NCBI RefSeq assembly: GCF_037975245.1
Contig: NC_092572.1
Span: 33,019,989 to 33,083,988 of the forward strand
Direction: 5' to 3'
Length of the DNA stretch: 64,000 nucleotides
From: Apostichopus japonicus
Lineage: Eukaryota; Echinodermata; Holothuroidea; Aspidochirotida; Stichopodidae
Below are positions 53,201 through 64,000 of the stretch, in pieces; positions within the stretch are counted from its first letter, which is position 1; every line of letters begins with the position of its first letter. A model generated the notes under the pieces. It did no database searches and was not told the origin of the DNA. It saw nothing but the letters and a program-made list of their open reading frames with translations. The translations under genes and the position numbers were made by a program.

Positions 53201-56200
53201 AGTACCATGAGCCAACCAGTACTTAAACCAACCAGCTAAACAAAACACCGCGACACGGGAAACAATCCAACGATGCCTCTGTTAATGGAAGGAACTTATC
53301 ACTCCTTTCCATACATTAATCAGGAATTTGCTTTGTGAAGGAAAAATATGATAAAAAACAATTATAGTTGAAGCAAATGATATTAGTGACCAGATAAAAT
53401 TAGATAATCACAGATATAGGAATACAAATTCTGGTGTTCGATGGAGATAAATTTTAATATATTAAGATTTTACAACTAAAACTAGCAGACAATCACTGTT
53501 AACAAATACAATGTTAAATAATAAGGTAGAGAGTATTCAGCTGTATTGACTTACAGTTACTTGCGCCTTGCCTAGTTGAAGTTCGCCAAGCTCAACTGAT
53601 AACTCATCTCATTGAATCCCTAAACAAGATTAAATATAAGTAATGAATATGAATAAGATAATACAGAAACAAAGATGATGCAGTATAGTAAAATGTTGTA
53701 AATATTCATCATATGCATCCATGTTAAAGTGTTATTTCAGATAAATCGATTCATGTCACATTAAACTTTGCATGTTTTCAAATATCTTGAAAATTGTTTT
53801 CCTGTTTATTATTATTATTAATTCTGTTTTTTTTTTAGGACATCTAACGAGTACGTCCTGCGAATATTTTAGAACTGAACATGATATACACATGAAGGCT
53901 AAATCCATGAAACCAAGGTCACTAATGCTGTGGTCGCTTTGATTCCATGTTTGAAAGGACTGATTTGCGAAGGTTGGATCCTATAGAAAAGTTCTACTAT
54001 TTGCTTGAAATATTAAAAATAAGTATATAAGTAACAAACTTGAATAGTTTACGTCAACAATTATTAACTCATAACTCAAGGATCTAATCCTTTCCCAATC
54101 TATACAAGTGATTTCTGTGTAAACAGTATTACTGTACAAGAATCAGTTCAATTATCTCCACACCCCATCCTCTTCCCTGCCGGTAACCATCAAATGACAT
54201 ATTCAGGGGATTTCCCCTTGATACCACGATGACTCAATGAATGCAACCCAATGTAGTATCACACATTGGTGCGACGCAGGGAAATGTTCCGTCCTGTTTA
54301 TAAGCTGATCCCGTCAAGCTGAGTAGCCATTTTCAATTGAGCTACAGGGTTTAACATTCTCATCAATTATGAAAGTTCGATAATTCCTTCGAACATTAAT
54401 TTAATCGTTACAGAAACATATCCAGGTCACTCATCTCTCATTGTGTGCTTTTCCAAAGAATTCACAAATGTAGGAGACAAATCAAACTGGACATTGACTC
54501 ACGTGATTATGCATTGCAAAGATCAATAGTTGGTGAAGGGTGCAGCATTCTTATGGTGTTAAAATGACCAGTATACTTCTTTCTAAAGGTAACCTGAGTT
54601 TGATCCATAAATGTGGTTTATTTATTTCCAGCTGGACCCACCCCTCACCCTTCTTCCTCTAGAACTTTGAAACCAATTCGATTAAACTTTGTTTAAAGGT
54701 TAAGTACAATGTTGGGTAGGCTGTGTCACTATCTGACGTTTATACTATTGTTCCTTTAATAAGGAAATTTAATGACGTCACCATTCTTGACATCTAACAG
54801 GATCGTTATTTTAGTTGCTTCTCTTGACCATTCTAGATCGGGTTCTGCTCTTATGTTTTGTTATGGCGGAACTTGTGTTATTTGTTAGCAACATTTGTTT
54901 TCAGTGGATAGAATATTAACAGTTTAGGCGTTAATTTTATATGCACATTATAGTGCGCAAGACAGAGTCTTGTTTGCTAGTGTTACCTTGTTCACGAAAA
55001 CTATACAATTTAATTAACGATAAATCATTCAGATTTTAGGTCTATGGTGATTTATAAACTAGTCCCAATAACACAGGTTAGAAATGAACAGGGGGACGGG
55101 GTGGGGGGGGGGCAGGCGGACTCAGACCAATGTTCAGTGGGTCTGAAGCGTTGCCCTGTGAATGTTCCAACGGTCAAGTGCCAGCTTAATACCCATGGTC
55201 AGTGGTCTAGTTGGACCCGGAGGCATAGTGCCTACGAAGTCTAAACAACTCCTGATATCATGTTTTTTTTAAAGTATTTTGAATGGCGTCCCGGGACCCC
55301 AATGCGAAAATATACACAACTATGGTTGAAAATCACTGTTCCTCTCAAAATTATTCGCGATCATAATACACTGCCATCCCATTCCCACAGCATTCGGGCA
55401 TGGTTACCATAGTACCAATGTCTGGGAACCTGTTGGTTTGCAGCTACAAGGCATATAGTAACATCCAAAATAAGAAATTGTGAGCCAGATTACTTTCCTA
55501 AAAGTTTCTTCCTAGATTGTTAGTTTCTCTGTACAGTATCAGTATAGCGATTCTAAATTAAAAAACGAAGGCAATACGGACGTTCAAAGGGAAATATGGC
55601 AGCTGTATATGAAAATATTGTTAAATTTGTTAGCGGTTTAAAGACGTTTAATATGCGTCCATGTTGCTGGTGGTGGTGGGGGGGGGGGGTGATATACATC
55701 TTCATCAAAGTTTGGATAACAAATTTTAGATTTAAATACTTTAGTCGGATGAATCCTTCCTCCCTCGGCCTTCAAACAATTGAACTACAAGCCGCTATTT
55801 TTCTGCCTTTCAACAGAAATACTTCATCACGTCAACTCATCCATCTTCTGCATGGTGACTATACAACCAAATATTAGTTATTACCACTACGCCCAAACAA
55901 TCCAAGCTGTACGTGTAAGCTAACTAAACATTAATAGGGCCTCAGTCATTTAGATCATACATGCTATGAAAACAGCTCTTGTGTTAATTCTAGAAAAGGA
56001 AGACATAGTTCGATGCCAAAAAAAAAAATAAGAACATTGTTTGTTAGCTGGACTAGTCAGGTGTCTTTACATATAATGAAACAAATTTAAATAAAACGAA
56101 AGAAACAATAACCTTCTGATTTGGTGCTTGCGGAAGGAAGATTATTTAGGCCGCATCTAAACTTGACATTGAGAACAGTGCTATCATCATTACGAGATAT

Positions 56201-56400
56201 AAACTTGTAACTGGCCTATCTGAATTCCCTGTTCCACTTCGATACACGACAATTATAAATCTTTTCCCCCTGATGAGACACAAAGTATAATACTCTTTTG
56301 TCTTATTTCTTTGTTTCACATTACCGTAATTAATACCTCTTTGTCTTTTATTAACATTATCGTTACTAATTAACAGGAACATGAATCTATGTCTCTCTTA
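50300..56400. other. Gene-poor stretch with TGACGTCA-bearing repeats
   Basis: AT-rich with phrases such as ATTA(A/G)CAGTTTACAAC (52.46, 52.93 and 54.91 kb) that suggest old interspersed repeats. G-rich runs lie at 51803-51830 and 55095-55108, and a C-rich run at 52115-52137. Open stretches on the minus strand near 52.8-53.0 kb lack convincing splice sites. Confidence 0.4.
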
Positions 56401-56401
56401 C

Positions 56402-56437
56402 CTCTTCTCCTGGTAGATTGCCATTGTAGTCACAGGC
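56402..56437 (-). CDS. Candidate 36-bp micro-exon
   Basis: Between acceptor TTCTTCCTTTCAG and donor GTAAGAGAG, both strong. In phase 0 it reads ACDYNGNLPGEE; a second frame is open as PVTTMAIYQEK. Phase 0 joins cleanly to phase 0 of the exon at 56583-56642. No family recognised. Confidence 0.4.
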
Positions 56438-56582
56438 CTGAAAGGAAGAAAAATATAATATTCATGAGATTTTGAAAATGAATTTCAGGAATATATAATA
56501 TGGCAAAGCAAAAAATGTATAAGATAGAATGATATATCTTCACAGATATCGCAATAAACTATTCCTGGCAGGTAAACCATAC

Positions 56583-56642
56583 CTGTATTGAACACACTAA
56601 AGTCAATGTAGGAGACAGACTCGTCACTGTAAGATGCACGGA
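56583..56642 (-). CDS. Candidate 60-bp micro-exon
   Basis: Between acceptor ATTCTTGTTATTTAG and donor GTATGG. Two frames are open: SVHLTVTSLSPTLTLVCSIQ (phase 0, continuing into the next micro-exon) and RASYSDESVSYIDFSVFNT (which would meet a stop just inside the next exon). Cannot decide between coding frames or a non-coding transcript. Confidence 0.35.
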
Positions 56643-56702
56643 CTAAATAACAAGAATATAAACATTAGTTTTACAGGGAAGACATACTCAGTTTTAAACC
56701 CG

Positions 56703-56765
56703 TCATCAAACACTGAGTGACTTCATCAAACACTGAGTGACGTCATCAAACACTGAGTGACGTCA
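56703..56765. repeat. 20-bp tandem repeat, 3 copies
   Basis: Unit CATCAAACACTGAGTGACGT. Two junctions create TGACGTCA sites. Confidence 0.9.
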
Positions 56766-58520
56766 TAATGATGAACTTCTCACTGAGATGATCAGATGGA
56801 TACAATGGACGACAGAGAAGATGACGAGAGTAGGGAAAGAGGGCAGTATTCAAAGATAGAACTCAGAACATCTTGGTTGGATCGACGTAATGCCCAAAAT
56901 AAAGCAAAATATTGTTATGCCCACAAAGCAGCATATTGGTTACCTCCCCCCCCCGTCTTAGATGGAATATTTCTATCGTGTTGTTGATCGTGTAGAGATA
57001 TCCATGAAAGTTTTGGAAATGCAGTTGTATGATGAACTCATAAAATAAGAGACACAAGGGAGAATTATATATAGTCTGGTAGAGATCTGATAACAATGAA
57101 AAATAATGAAATGTAATAAACCCTGCACAGATGTTTTTCTCTCTAAAGTTAACCCGGTGTGTGTTTTTTTGTTGAAAGTTTTTACATGTGCAAATAATCA
57201 GTTTCGCAATAGTTGACTCTCTCTGTCCAACTTAGGCTGGGGAAATTTAGACCAGGAGGCGACGGCCTGTAAGTTATGAATGACTATATAGTCTGTGTAT
57301 TTAACCGATACTCCCTATGTGTCTATTAGACTAGTACAGGCAGAAACCCGCATGAGCTCGTCTTGCTTTGTATCTATGTATTAGCTGGACTCAGACCTGG
57401 TTTGGGTTGCTCATATCTCTCTAGAACTCTGTTCAGACTCGAGACTACCATATACTCGAACCTAGTGGTTGTCGGACTCGGCTTGGAATCAGGAATAATT
57501 TGACTCAACTACATCAGAGCGATTATTATACTATAACATACAAACGTATTGAATTGTTCTGGTGGAAAGAGTACTAAAAACAATAGGAACCATGTGAGGG
57601 TACAAGGCCAGGATGTTGCATTTTGCTATTGTCAGCGCTTGAATATAATTATTAATTGTTTAGAACTCAACCACATTACCAGTTACTTTGAACACCCCAC
57701 CTCTTCTCCCTATCTGGCCCAGGCTCCTTCAATAACCTATTTTATATACTCATTATTAGTTATTCAAAAGACGAAAGAAATAATGCAAATATTTTAAACC
57801 ATTATTAATTCAGATTCACCCGCGTTGCCATTTTTGTATCATAATTCTGCTGCTTATTAATAGTACTGTACATACAGAGGGTGGTACAAAACGACGTTTC
57901 TTGAAAATGAAATAAAAACCAAATTTAACACCTTTAAGTTGACCTATAATGTAGTCATCTCTACTTTAATTTTCAAAGTAAGTTAAAGTACATCTAATTG
58001 ATGAAATCTACCTTAAAAATACACTTGTTTCTTTGTTTCAAGTTAAAAACAGATCTGCCGTTTCGTATGCTGGACCCACACATTCATATCAGTCACTTAT
58101 ATATACATTAATCTAAAAAATAATGAAATATAATCAATATGGAACCCTCATTACAACTGAAACTATTAGAACTGATTAAATTTACTGACTGTTGTAATAC
58201 TGCGTACAGTGACGTCATAACGTAAAGATTCTAGAGATGAAAAGTATGCATCGATCTTTTCACCAATAAAACTTTTTTGACTGAGACGGTGTGAAAGAGA
58301 GACATTGCAAGCCCGATAGATTCATTTTGTTTGATAAGGATTTATCTGTCTGAATATTCTCTACTTTAAAATTGAGAATTTTTATTGATTCACAAGGCAA
58401 TTACTTCTATAAGGAGAGCACATAGGGGTCTTCATGCGGAGAAAGAAGGACAAGAATAATTAGGAAATAGGACGAAAGAGCTGGAGTACGAGTGTGGAAG
58501 GGAGACTTCATTTAGTTTCA
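56766..58520. other. Stretch without a supported gene
   Basis: AT-rich. The short frame at 56796-56987 is hydrophilic but has no family or splice support. Nothing else seen. Confidence 0.4.
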
Positions 58521-58527
58521 TTCATTT

Positions 58528-58858
58528 GTACCAAACCTCCTATTATGTGTACCATACCTCATGTTATTTGTACCATACCTCATGTTTTATGTGTAACATA
58601 CCTCATGTTATTTGTAACATACCTCATGTTATTTGTACCATACCTCATGCTATTTGTACCATACCTCATGTTATTTGTAACATACCTCATGTTATTTGTA
58701 ACATACCTCATGTTATTTGTAACATACCTCATGTTATTTGTACCATACCTCATGTTATTTGTAACATATCTCATGTTATTTGTACCATACCTCATGTTAT
58801 TTGTACCATACCTCATGTTATTTGTAACATACCTCATGTTATTTGCACTATACCTAAT
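58528..58858. repeat. 21-bp minisatellite, about 15 copies
   Basis: Unit TA(C/A)CATACCTCATGTTATTTG with few variants. Being a multiple of three and free of stops, it gives seven-residue repeat frames (YLMLFVT forward, NNMRYVT reverse). I treat these as artefacts. Confidence 0.95.
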
Positions 58859-59424
58859 CACAAGGGTTTCTTGTATTGTACGATACAAATATCCTGGACA
58901 AATAACTCCTCGTCGTTGACAAATGAACGTTTTTTAAAATAATTATCGTTACTTCAGTATAGAAACCTAGCCACCCCCCCCCTCCATTAGAATATTTAAG
59001 GAAGTTGTTTGCATGTTTGATATGTTCATTTATTAATAACAAATCAAACCAGAGAAAGATTACGATAATTAGGCAATACGTGGCATTTTATGACAGATTG
59101 TGTTTACTTGGGTTCAAATTAACTGTATTAGAATATTGTCCTACAGTGCGCGGTGTGATTGCATTAATTACCACTTCATTAATGCGCACACATCTATCTA
59201 AACATTTACGATTATATAAGAGAGATTGAAAAAAAAACAAAGCTTAGGATCATGATAAAATAGTGATGAAAACTTCGTAATATTCTATAAAGGGATTTTC
59301 TAACGTATATTGTGAGCCTGACAGGTAGTAGACACTTGACAACATGTAACACTGCGCCCATTTCAAGAGTGTCGGGAAAATGAAGAACATATCTTAGATT
59401 AACGCTCTGTCCTTCTGTGACTTA

Positions 59425-60223
59425 CACTGGCGGATCCAAGGGGGGCCAAGGGGGGCCATGCCCCCCCCAAAGGTGAGCCATTATACATAAAAAAAGCATC
59501 AAATTTTGACTTAGCAACCATCATTTCTTTAGCATTTAGCATAATAGAGTATAAAACCTCCTTTACAGCATCATTTGAACCTCAAATTAGCCTATATTTC
59601 TTTTCATTGGGGCGAGCAGCGAACATTTTCATGCCACGGGAAAGAATGAATTATCACCTACTATTCAATTTATTGATGTTACACACAAAAAAATGCATAT
59701 TTCTCAGAAAATTTTGGGTGACAAAAGCCTTTCTAAGTGCCACCATTTTACATGAAGGCATCACCAGGATTCCAAAAAAATTCAAAAGGGGAGGGGGACA
59801 CCCCATCCCCTTATACCCCTCCCACAGGACGGCGATTCGTGGCATGGACCAGCATTTGCCTTCTCAAGAGTTGGGAGCTATGTAAATGTATGAGCATGAG
59901 GATTTACAGTTTAACACCATTTTGCAGTTACAGGCTGGTTGTAAGAAATTTATAACCTACGAGAAATAAAATTTCTTGAGAAAGAATGATCCCAACTTTG
60001 TTTTATAAATATTTTAGAAAATTACACCTGAGAAACATTGTTTTTAGAAGTAAATTAACATCACCATTGTACACTTTTTTCGCACCAAATTGCATCTGAG
60101 GGCATTCAGCAATAGAAAATTTTCCAAAGGGGAGGGGGGCACCCCCTCCCCTTAGACCCCTCCCCCATATCACTCTAATGCCACTTTGGCCCCTCCCAAA
60201 CAAAGGCCCTGGATCCGCCAGTG
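59425..60223 (-). mobile_element. hAT MITE family N1, copy C (799 bp)
   Basis: Ends CACTGGCGGATCC...GGATCCGCCAGTG with perfect duplications GTGACTTA at 59417-59424 and 60224-60231. It contains the shared short frame starting MGRAANIFMPRERMNYHLLF and two copies of the CACCCC(A/C)TCCCCTTA module. Confidence 0.95.
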
Positions 60224-60231
60224 GTGACTTA

Positions 60232-61850
60232 TATTACATTCTAATGTATCATAGCTCTCTAGTCTGTCAGTTTGAAACAAATGCATTAAAAAAAATCAAC
60301 TGAATATTTATGTCAATATCTTAAAGTTAGAATATCAACTAGTTGAGTCTCTATAGCTATTCATACTGTAGCACTTTCATACATGTAAACAAACATGTCT
60401 TAGTCCGTAGCGACTGCAATGGAATACCTATAACAATATACTATATGACTATGTGCTATGTCTGTTACACCAGACCATCTGTAAATCAGCTTAGTCTGTA
60501 TTTCAGACAAATCCCTCTTATGACATCGTCAAAAGTGATATGTCAGTGATAGCATTACTTATACCATTTTGATATCGAGGGATAATTGGATCACCGTTAA
60601 CGGTGTATCAGAAAGATAAAATCAGATTATAAAATTCTCAAAATTATAATCTGTAATATTTACAGATCTTCCGTCAACTAATTATTCCTTTAAGCTTCTT
60701 GATTGGACAATTTCTATTGTATTGAGTAGACATGAACTATTCATATGGAACACGCACTGCATCCAGCACTTAAGGGTATTTTAGTTAAAGCCAATAGAAA
60801 TTTGTACAATCCTAATATCTACCAAAGAATGGAATAAAGCCATTCAGAATTATTTGCTTTGCTTTTCTGTTAAGTTTATTCAAACAAAATCACTTTTTTT
60901 CAGAAACACAAGTTTTCAAGTATTATTAACCTTTTACTTTCTTATCTTTACGTTTATATTAATGTACATATTTTTGTATTTCTTAGTCTTTGGTTCCTTG
61001 TTTAAATATTTTATATTTATACTGGTGATAACGGAAATGAAATGAACAATATATTCGGCTTTTCTAATAGATTCTGTGGTTAGATATTTTTTACGGAAGC
61101 TCTAAGTGTACATGTTATTTATACAACGATATAGCAATATTATACTAAGAATTAATAAACACTAGGCGATTAGGATTAAAGCAACTTCAGCCCAAAGTCT
61201 AACATGTATAAGAAGGTGAAGCTACTTATGAAATATGTAATAGGTCTGATTTAAGTTCCGATGCTGGTTTCCCATTAGTTCAATCATCTCTCCAATTTAT
61301 AATTATTCATGAAACAGATGAAAGCTTTTGAGCGCTATTTAATGACGATTAAGTTGATACTGTAAACGAAACCAGCTACATTAATGCTACATTCGTTAAG
61401 TTAGTCTTGTCATCCAACCATTGCTGTACACAGATCATAACATAATCAAACATAATGTTACTTCGGTCCACCAGGGGAGATTAAAGTAAGTTTTGTAACA
61501 ACAAATATCTATGGCACTAAATATTTGGGACACAAAATTATCTAAATCTGGTTAAAAGACAAATAATTCTCTGATTAGGAGCAGTCACATGATTGTTCTA
61601 GATATCTTAGTTAGTTGCAGGGTATCCAATAATTCTGCAAGTATTGCACGGTTTGGTCAAAGTTACAACCAATGACGTACTATAGGCAGCTTTATTTGAT
61701 TGAAGATCAACTTCTCCTAACACCATGCAGAGAAAACGAAAAATTGAACATAACCAGTGTAAACCGGGAAGCTATACAAAGACAAATATGCAAGAGCAGC
61801 CACAGTAAGCTACAGGGTCGGCTAAATGCAATGTTTATACGACAACTGTA
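60232..61850. other. Stretch without a supported gene
   Basis: AT-rich, between two N1 copies. The hydrophobic frame at 60854-61045 reflects T-rich sequence. Confidence 0.45.
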
Positions 61851-62853
61851 CACTGGCGGATCCAGGGCCTTTGTTTGGGAGGGGCCAAAGGGGCATTAGA
61901 GTGATATGGGGGAGGGGTATAAGGGGAAAAATTTGGAAAAATTTCTATTGCTGAATGCCCTCAGATGCAATTTGGTGCGACAAAAAGTGTACAATGGTGA
62001 TGTTAATTTACTTATAAAAAAAGTGTTTCTTAGGTGTAATTTTCTAAAATATTTATAAAACAAAGTTGGGATCATCTTTCTCAAGAAATTTTATTTCTCA
62101 TAGGTTATAAATTTCTTACAACCAGCCTGTAACTGCAAAATGGTGTTAAACTGTAAATCCTCATGCTTATACATTTACATAGCTCCCAACTCTTGAAAAG
62201 GCAAATGCTGGTCCATGCCACGACTCGCCGTCCTGGGGGAGGGGTATAAGGGGAGGGGGTGTCCCCCTCCCCTTTTGAATTTTTTTGGAATCCTGGTGAT
62301 GCCTACATGTAAAATGGTGGCACTTAGAAAGGCTTTTGTCACCCAAAATTTTCTGAGAAATATGCATTTTTTTGTGTGCAACATCAATAAATTGAATAGT
62401 AGGTGATAATTCATTCTTTCCCGTGGCATGAAAATGTTCGCTGCTCGCCCCAATGAAAAGAAATATAGGTTAATTTGAAGTTCAAATGATGCTGTAAAGG
62501 AGGTTTTATACTCTATTATGCTAAATGCTAAAGAAATGGTGGTTGCCAAGTCAAAATTTGATGCAATTTTTTTTATGTATACTTGACAATTACAATGCGG
62601 TTTTTTCGGACGCTTGTGCGGGTCAGCGGGTTTGGGTGTTAGAATGCGGGTCTAATTCCCGCGAATTGCGGGTCAGTTGGGAGCTCTGCATTTAATTTTA
62701 AACCAGAAAACGAAAAGGTTTAAACTAGTCTACCACTGCTATTCCTCTCGATTTTTTTAATTTCCAATCATATGATTTAGCGGATGTTCGGAAACACTTT
62801 TTGGCTCATCTTTGGGGGGGGGGGGGGCATGGCCCCCCTTGGATCCGCCAGTG
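61851..62853 (+). mobile_element. hAT MITE family N1, copy D (1003 bp)
   Basis: The longest copy. Same inverted ends, perfect duplications CAACTGTA at 61843-61850 and 62854-62861. It has the GCGGGTCAG block (about 62618-62676) also found in copy A and the shared minus-strand frame, here in its longest form (124 residues including upstream extension). Confidence 0.95.
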
Positions 62854-62876
62854 CAACTGTATGTATGTGCTATGAT

Positions 62877-64000
62877 CAGGGACGTAGCTAATATGAACAA
62901 TGTGCCTACCATCTTCGTCAAGGACCAATAGAGCGCTTAGAAATAAGTATAAAAATATACTGTAAAAACATACAGTTTTCAGTGGTTGTGGTTCTCACGT
63001 AAGCCTATATATAAAAATTCGATATGGACAAATTCGGAGGCGATATACGCCAACCTGTATTAACTAATAACCTGATAGTTAACTCTGCTCTAAGATGAAT
63101 AGACAAAGTTCGCAGATAAAACAACTACAACCGTGACTAAAACTAGTACTATTTTCGTGGCAGCCATATGCATACAAAATAGCTGTAAACGGCGCTAATA
63201 TTCAACTTTCGTTAGTCTGACTCTGCCAATGGGAAACCGAAGCCGGGAAATATCCATAGGGCGGGGAGGATGCAGTTAAGGAAGATACTAAGTATCGCCC
63301 ACATGTTAAATATACCAAATTATTTACCCAATAATTTTTAAAGATAGTGCAACCTTGAAAAATGAAGGAAATCATCAAGAAGTTAAATTTTAGGCCAATT
63401 CCCGAATACCTTTTTTTTTCACTGCTCATTGATGTAAATCTCATGCTTTTTTAAAAAAATTTAATGGTCATTACTTCTGAGGAAGATGTTTGTCTACTCC
63501 TATAGGCCTACAATATAATGTGGCCCGATTCCGCGAAAAAATTAACCACTGAGCTATTTCTATAAAATATTTTCTAGTCTAAATTCGGCCAAAATAGTCT
63601 TACACCTATCGTCTACATTAAATGTATACCATGGAGACAATATATATACTGAACTTACTTGAAGTTATCGAACTTTTCATATTTAGCAGTGTAATAATTA
63701 TTTATTGGAAGCGTGTATCACGTACGATTGCTAGCTTAGCTTCATAACATGCTGTTCGTGCAACAACTTATGACTAATCATAAAGGATGAGAACGCACGT
63801 TGTTCTCGTCGTTGTTCATACGATTCGTGACTCTCCATCGAGTGAGGTTAGATAGACTATATGCATTTTATTACGCAGTGGCCAACTGTAGGCTGGTAAT
63901 AGGCTATAGGCTACATTTAGCTAATTGCATCTGCCAAACTAAGTAGCTGAATCAGTAGGCCCTACTGTTGCTACGATTATAATCGAGTTAACGGAGCTGA
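62877..64000 (-). mobile_element. hAT-like family N4 copy, cut by window edge
   Basis: Begins CAGGGACGTAGC 24 bases after copy D. From about 63716 to 64000 it is the reverse complement of 13864-14150 at high identity (for example TCACGTACGATTGCTAGC). The remaining end lies outside the window, so its flanking duplication cannot be checked. Confidence 0.7.

Larger units (their letters stand above)
51356..58217. promoter_or_regulatory. Cluster of eight TGACGTCA palindromes
   Basis: Perfect copies at 51356, 52250, 52856, 53016, 54773, 56738, 56758 and 58210. TGACGTCA is the CREB/ATF full site in animals. Several share context (AATGACGTCAC), so they may be carried by a repeat rather than form an enhancer. 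Confidence 0.4.

Noticed and set aside
58494-58942. Repeat-peptide frames on both strands
   Set aside because: A 21-bp stop-free minisatellite gives open frames automatically.

Overview
This window reads as invertebrate nuclear DNA: AT-rich, intron-dominated, with short exons bounded by GT/AG sites, many non-autonomous DNA transposons and several minisatellites. I saw no operons, rRNA or CRISPR array. The best-supported gene encodes a short-chain collagen C4-like protein, a family known from sponges, echinoderms and other marine invertebrates. A second locus encodes a death-domain protein of the type common in echinoderms and amphioxus. A marine deuterostome, perhaps an echinoderm such as a sea cucumber, is my guess; the species cannot be fixed from the sequence alone.

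Layout. 1-17.2 kb, plus strand: a death-domain locus. Three phase-0 exon blocks (1470-1622, 6356-6466, 7841-8099) join in frame into a possible UPA-like segment, a linker and a complete death domain, with candidate last exons at 9024 and 17011. Two decayed death-domain copies follow at 9.6 and 12.6 kb. Between them lies a 144-bp tandem array. A 1.66-kb foldback element sits in the first intron, and hAT-type elements fill 13.7-16.6 kb. 17.2-27.5 kb: repeats, further hAT copies, a tRNA-like SINE head, no convincing gene. 27.7-33.7 kb, minus strand: the four-exon collagen C4-like gene, with TATA box, signal peptide, matching intron phases and poly(A) signal; one hAT-type element lies in its first intron. 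34.4-35.0 kb: a possible pair of plus-strand exons. 37.8-47.1 kb: a nest of mobile DNA, with an AT microsatellite, a 2.47-kb element with 92-bp inverted ends that itself carries a hAT MITE, and a foldback structure around a 1.1-kb 23-bp minisatellite. 47.2-58.5 kb: mostly non-coding, with a few candidate minus-strand micro-exons, tandem repeats and an unusual density of TGACGTCA palindromes. 58.5-64 kb: a 21-bp minisatellite, two more hAT MITEs, and one hAT copy cut by the window edge.

Mobile DNA dominates. At least five hAT-like families are recognisable from their inverted ends, several with clean target-site duplications, and together they cover roughly a sixth of the window. No transposase reading frame was seen, so all would need an enzyme from elsewhere. 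The two gene loci are on opposite strands and nothing in the sequence ties them functionally; the death-domain locus fits intracellular signalling, the collagen-like gene fits secretion.
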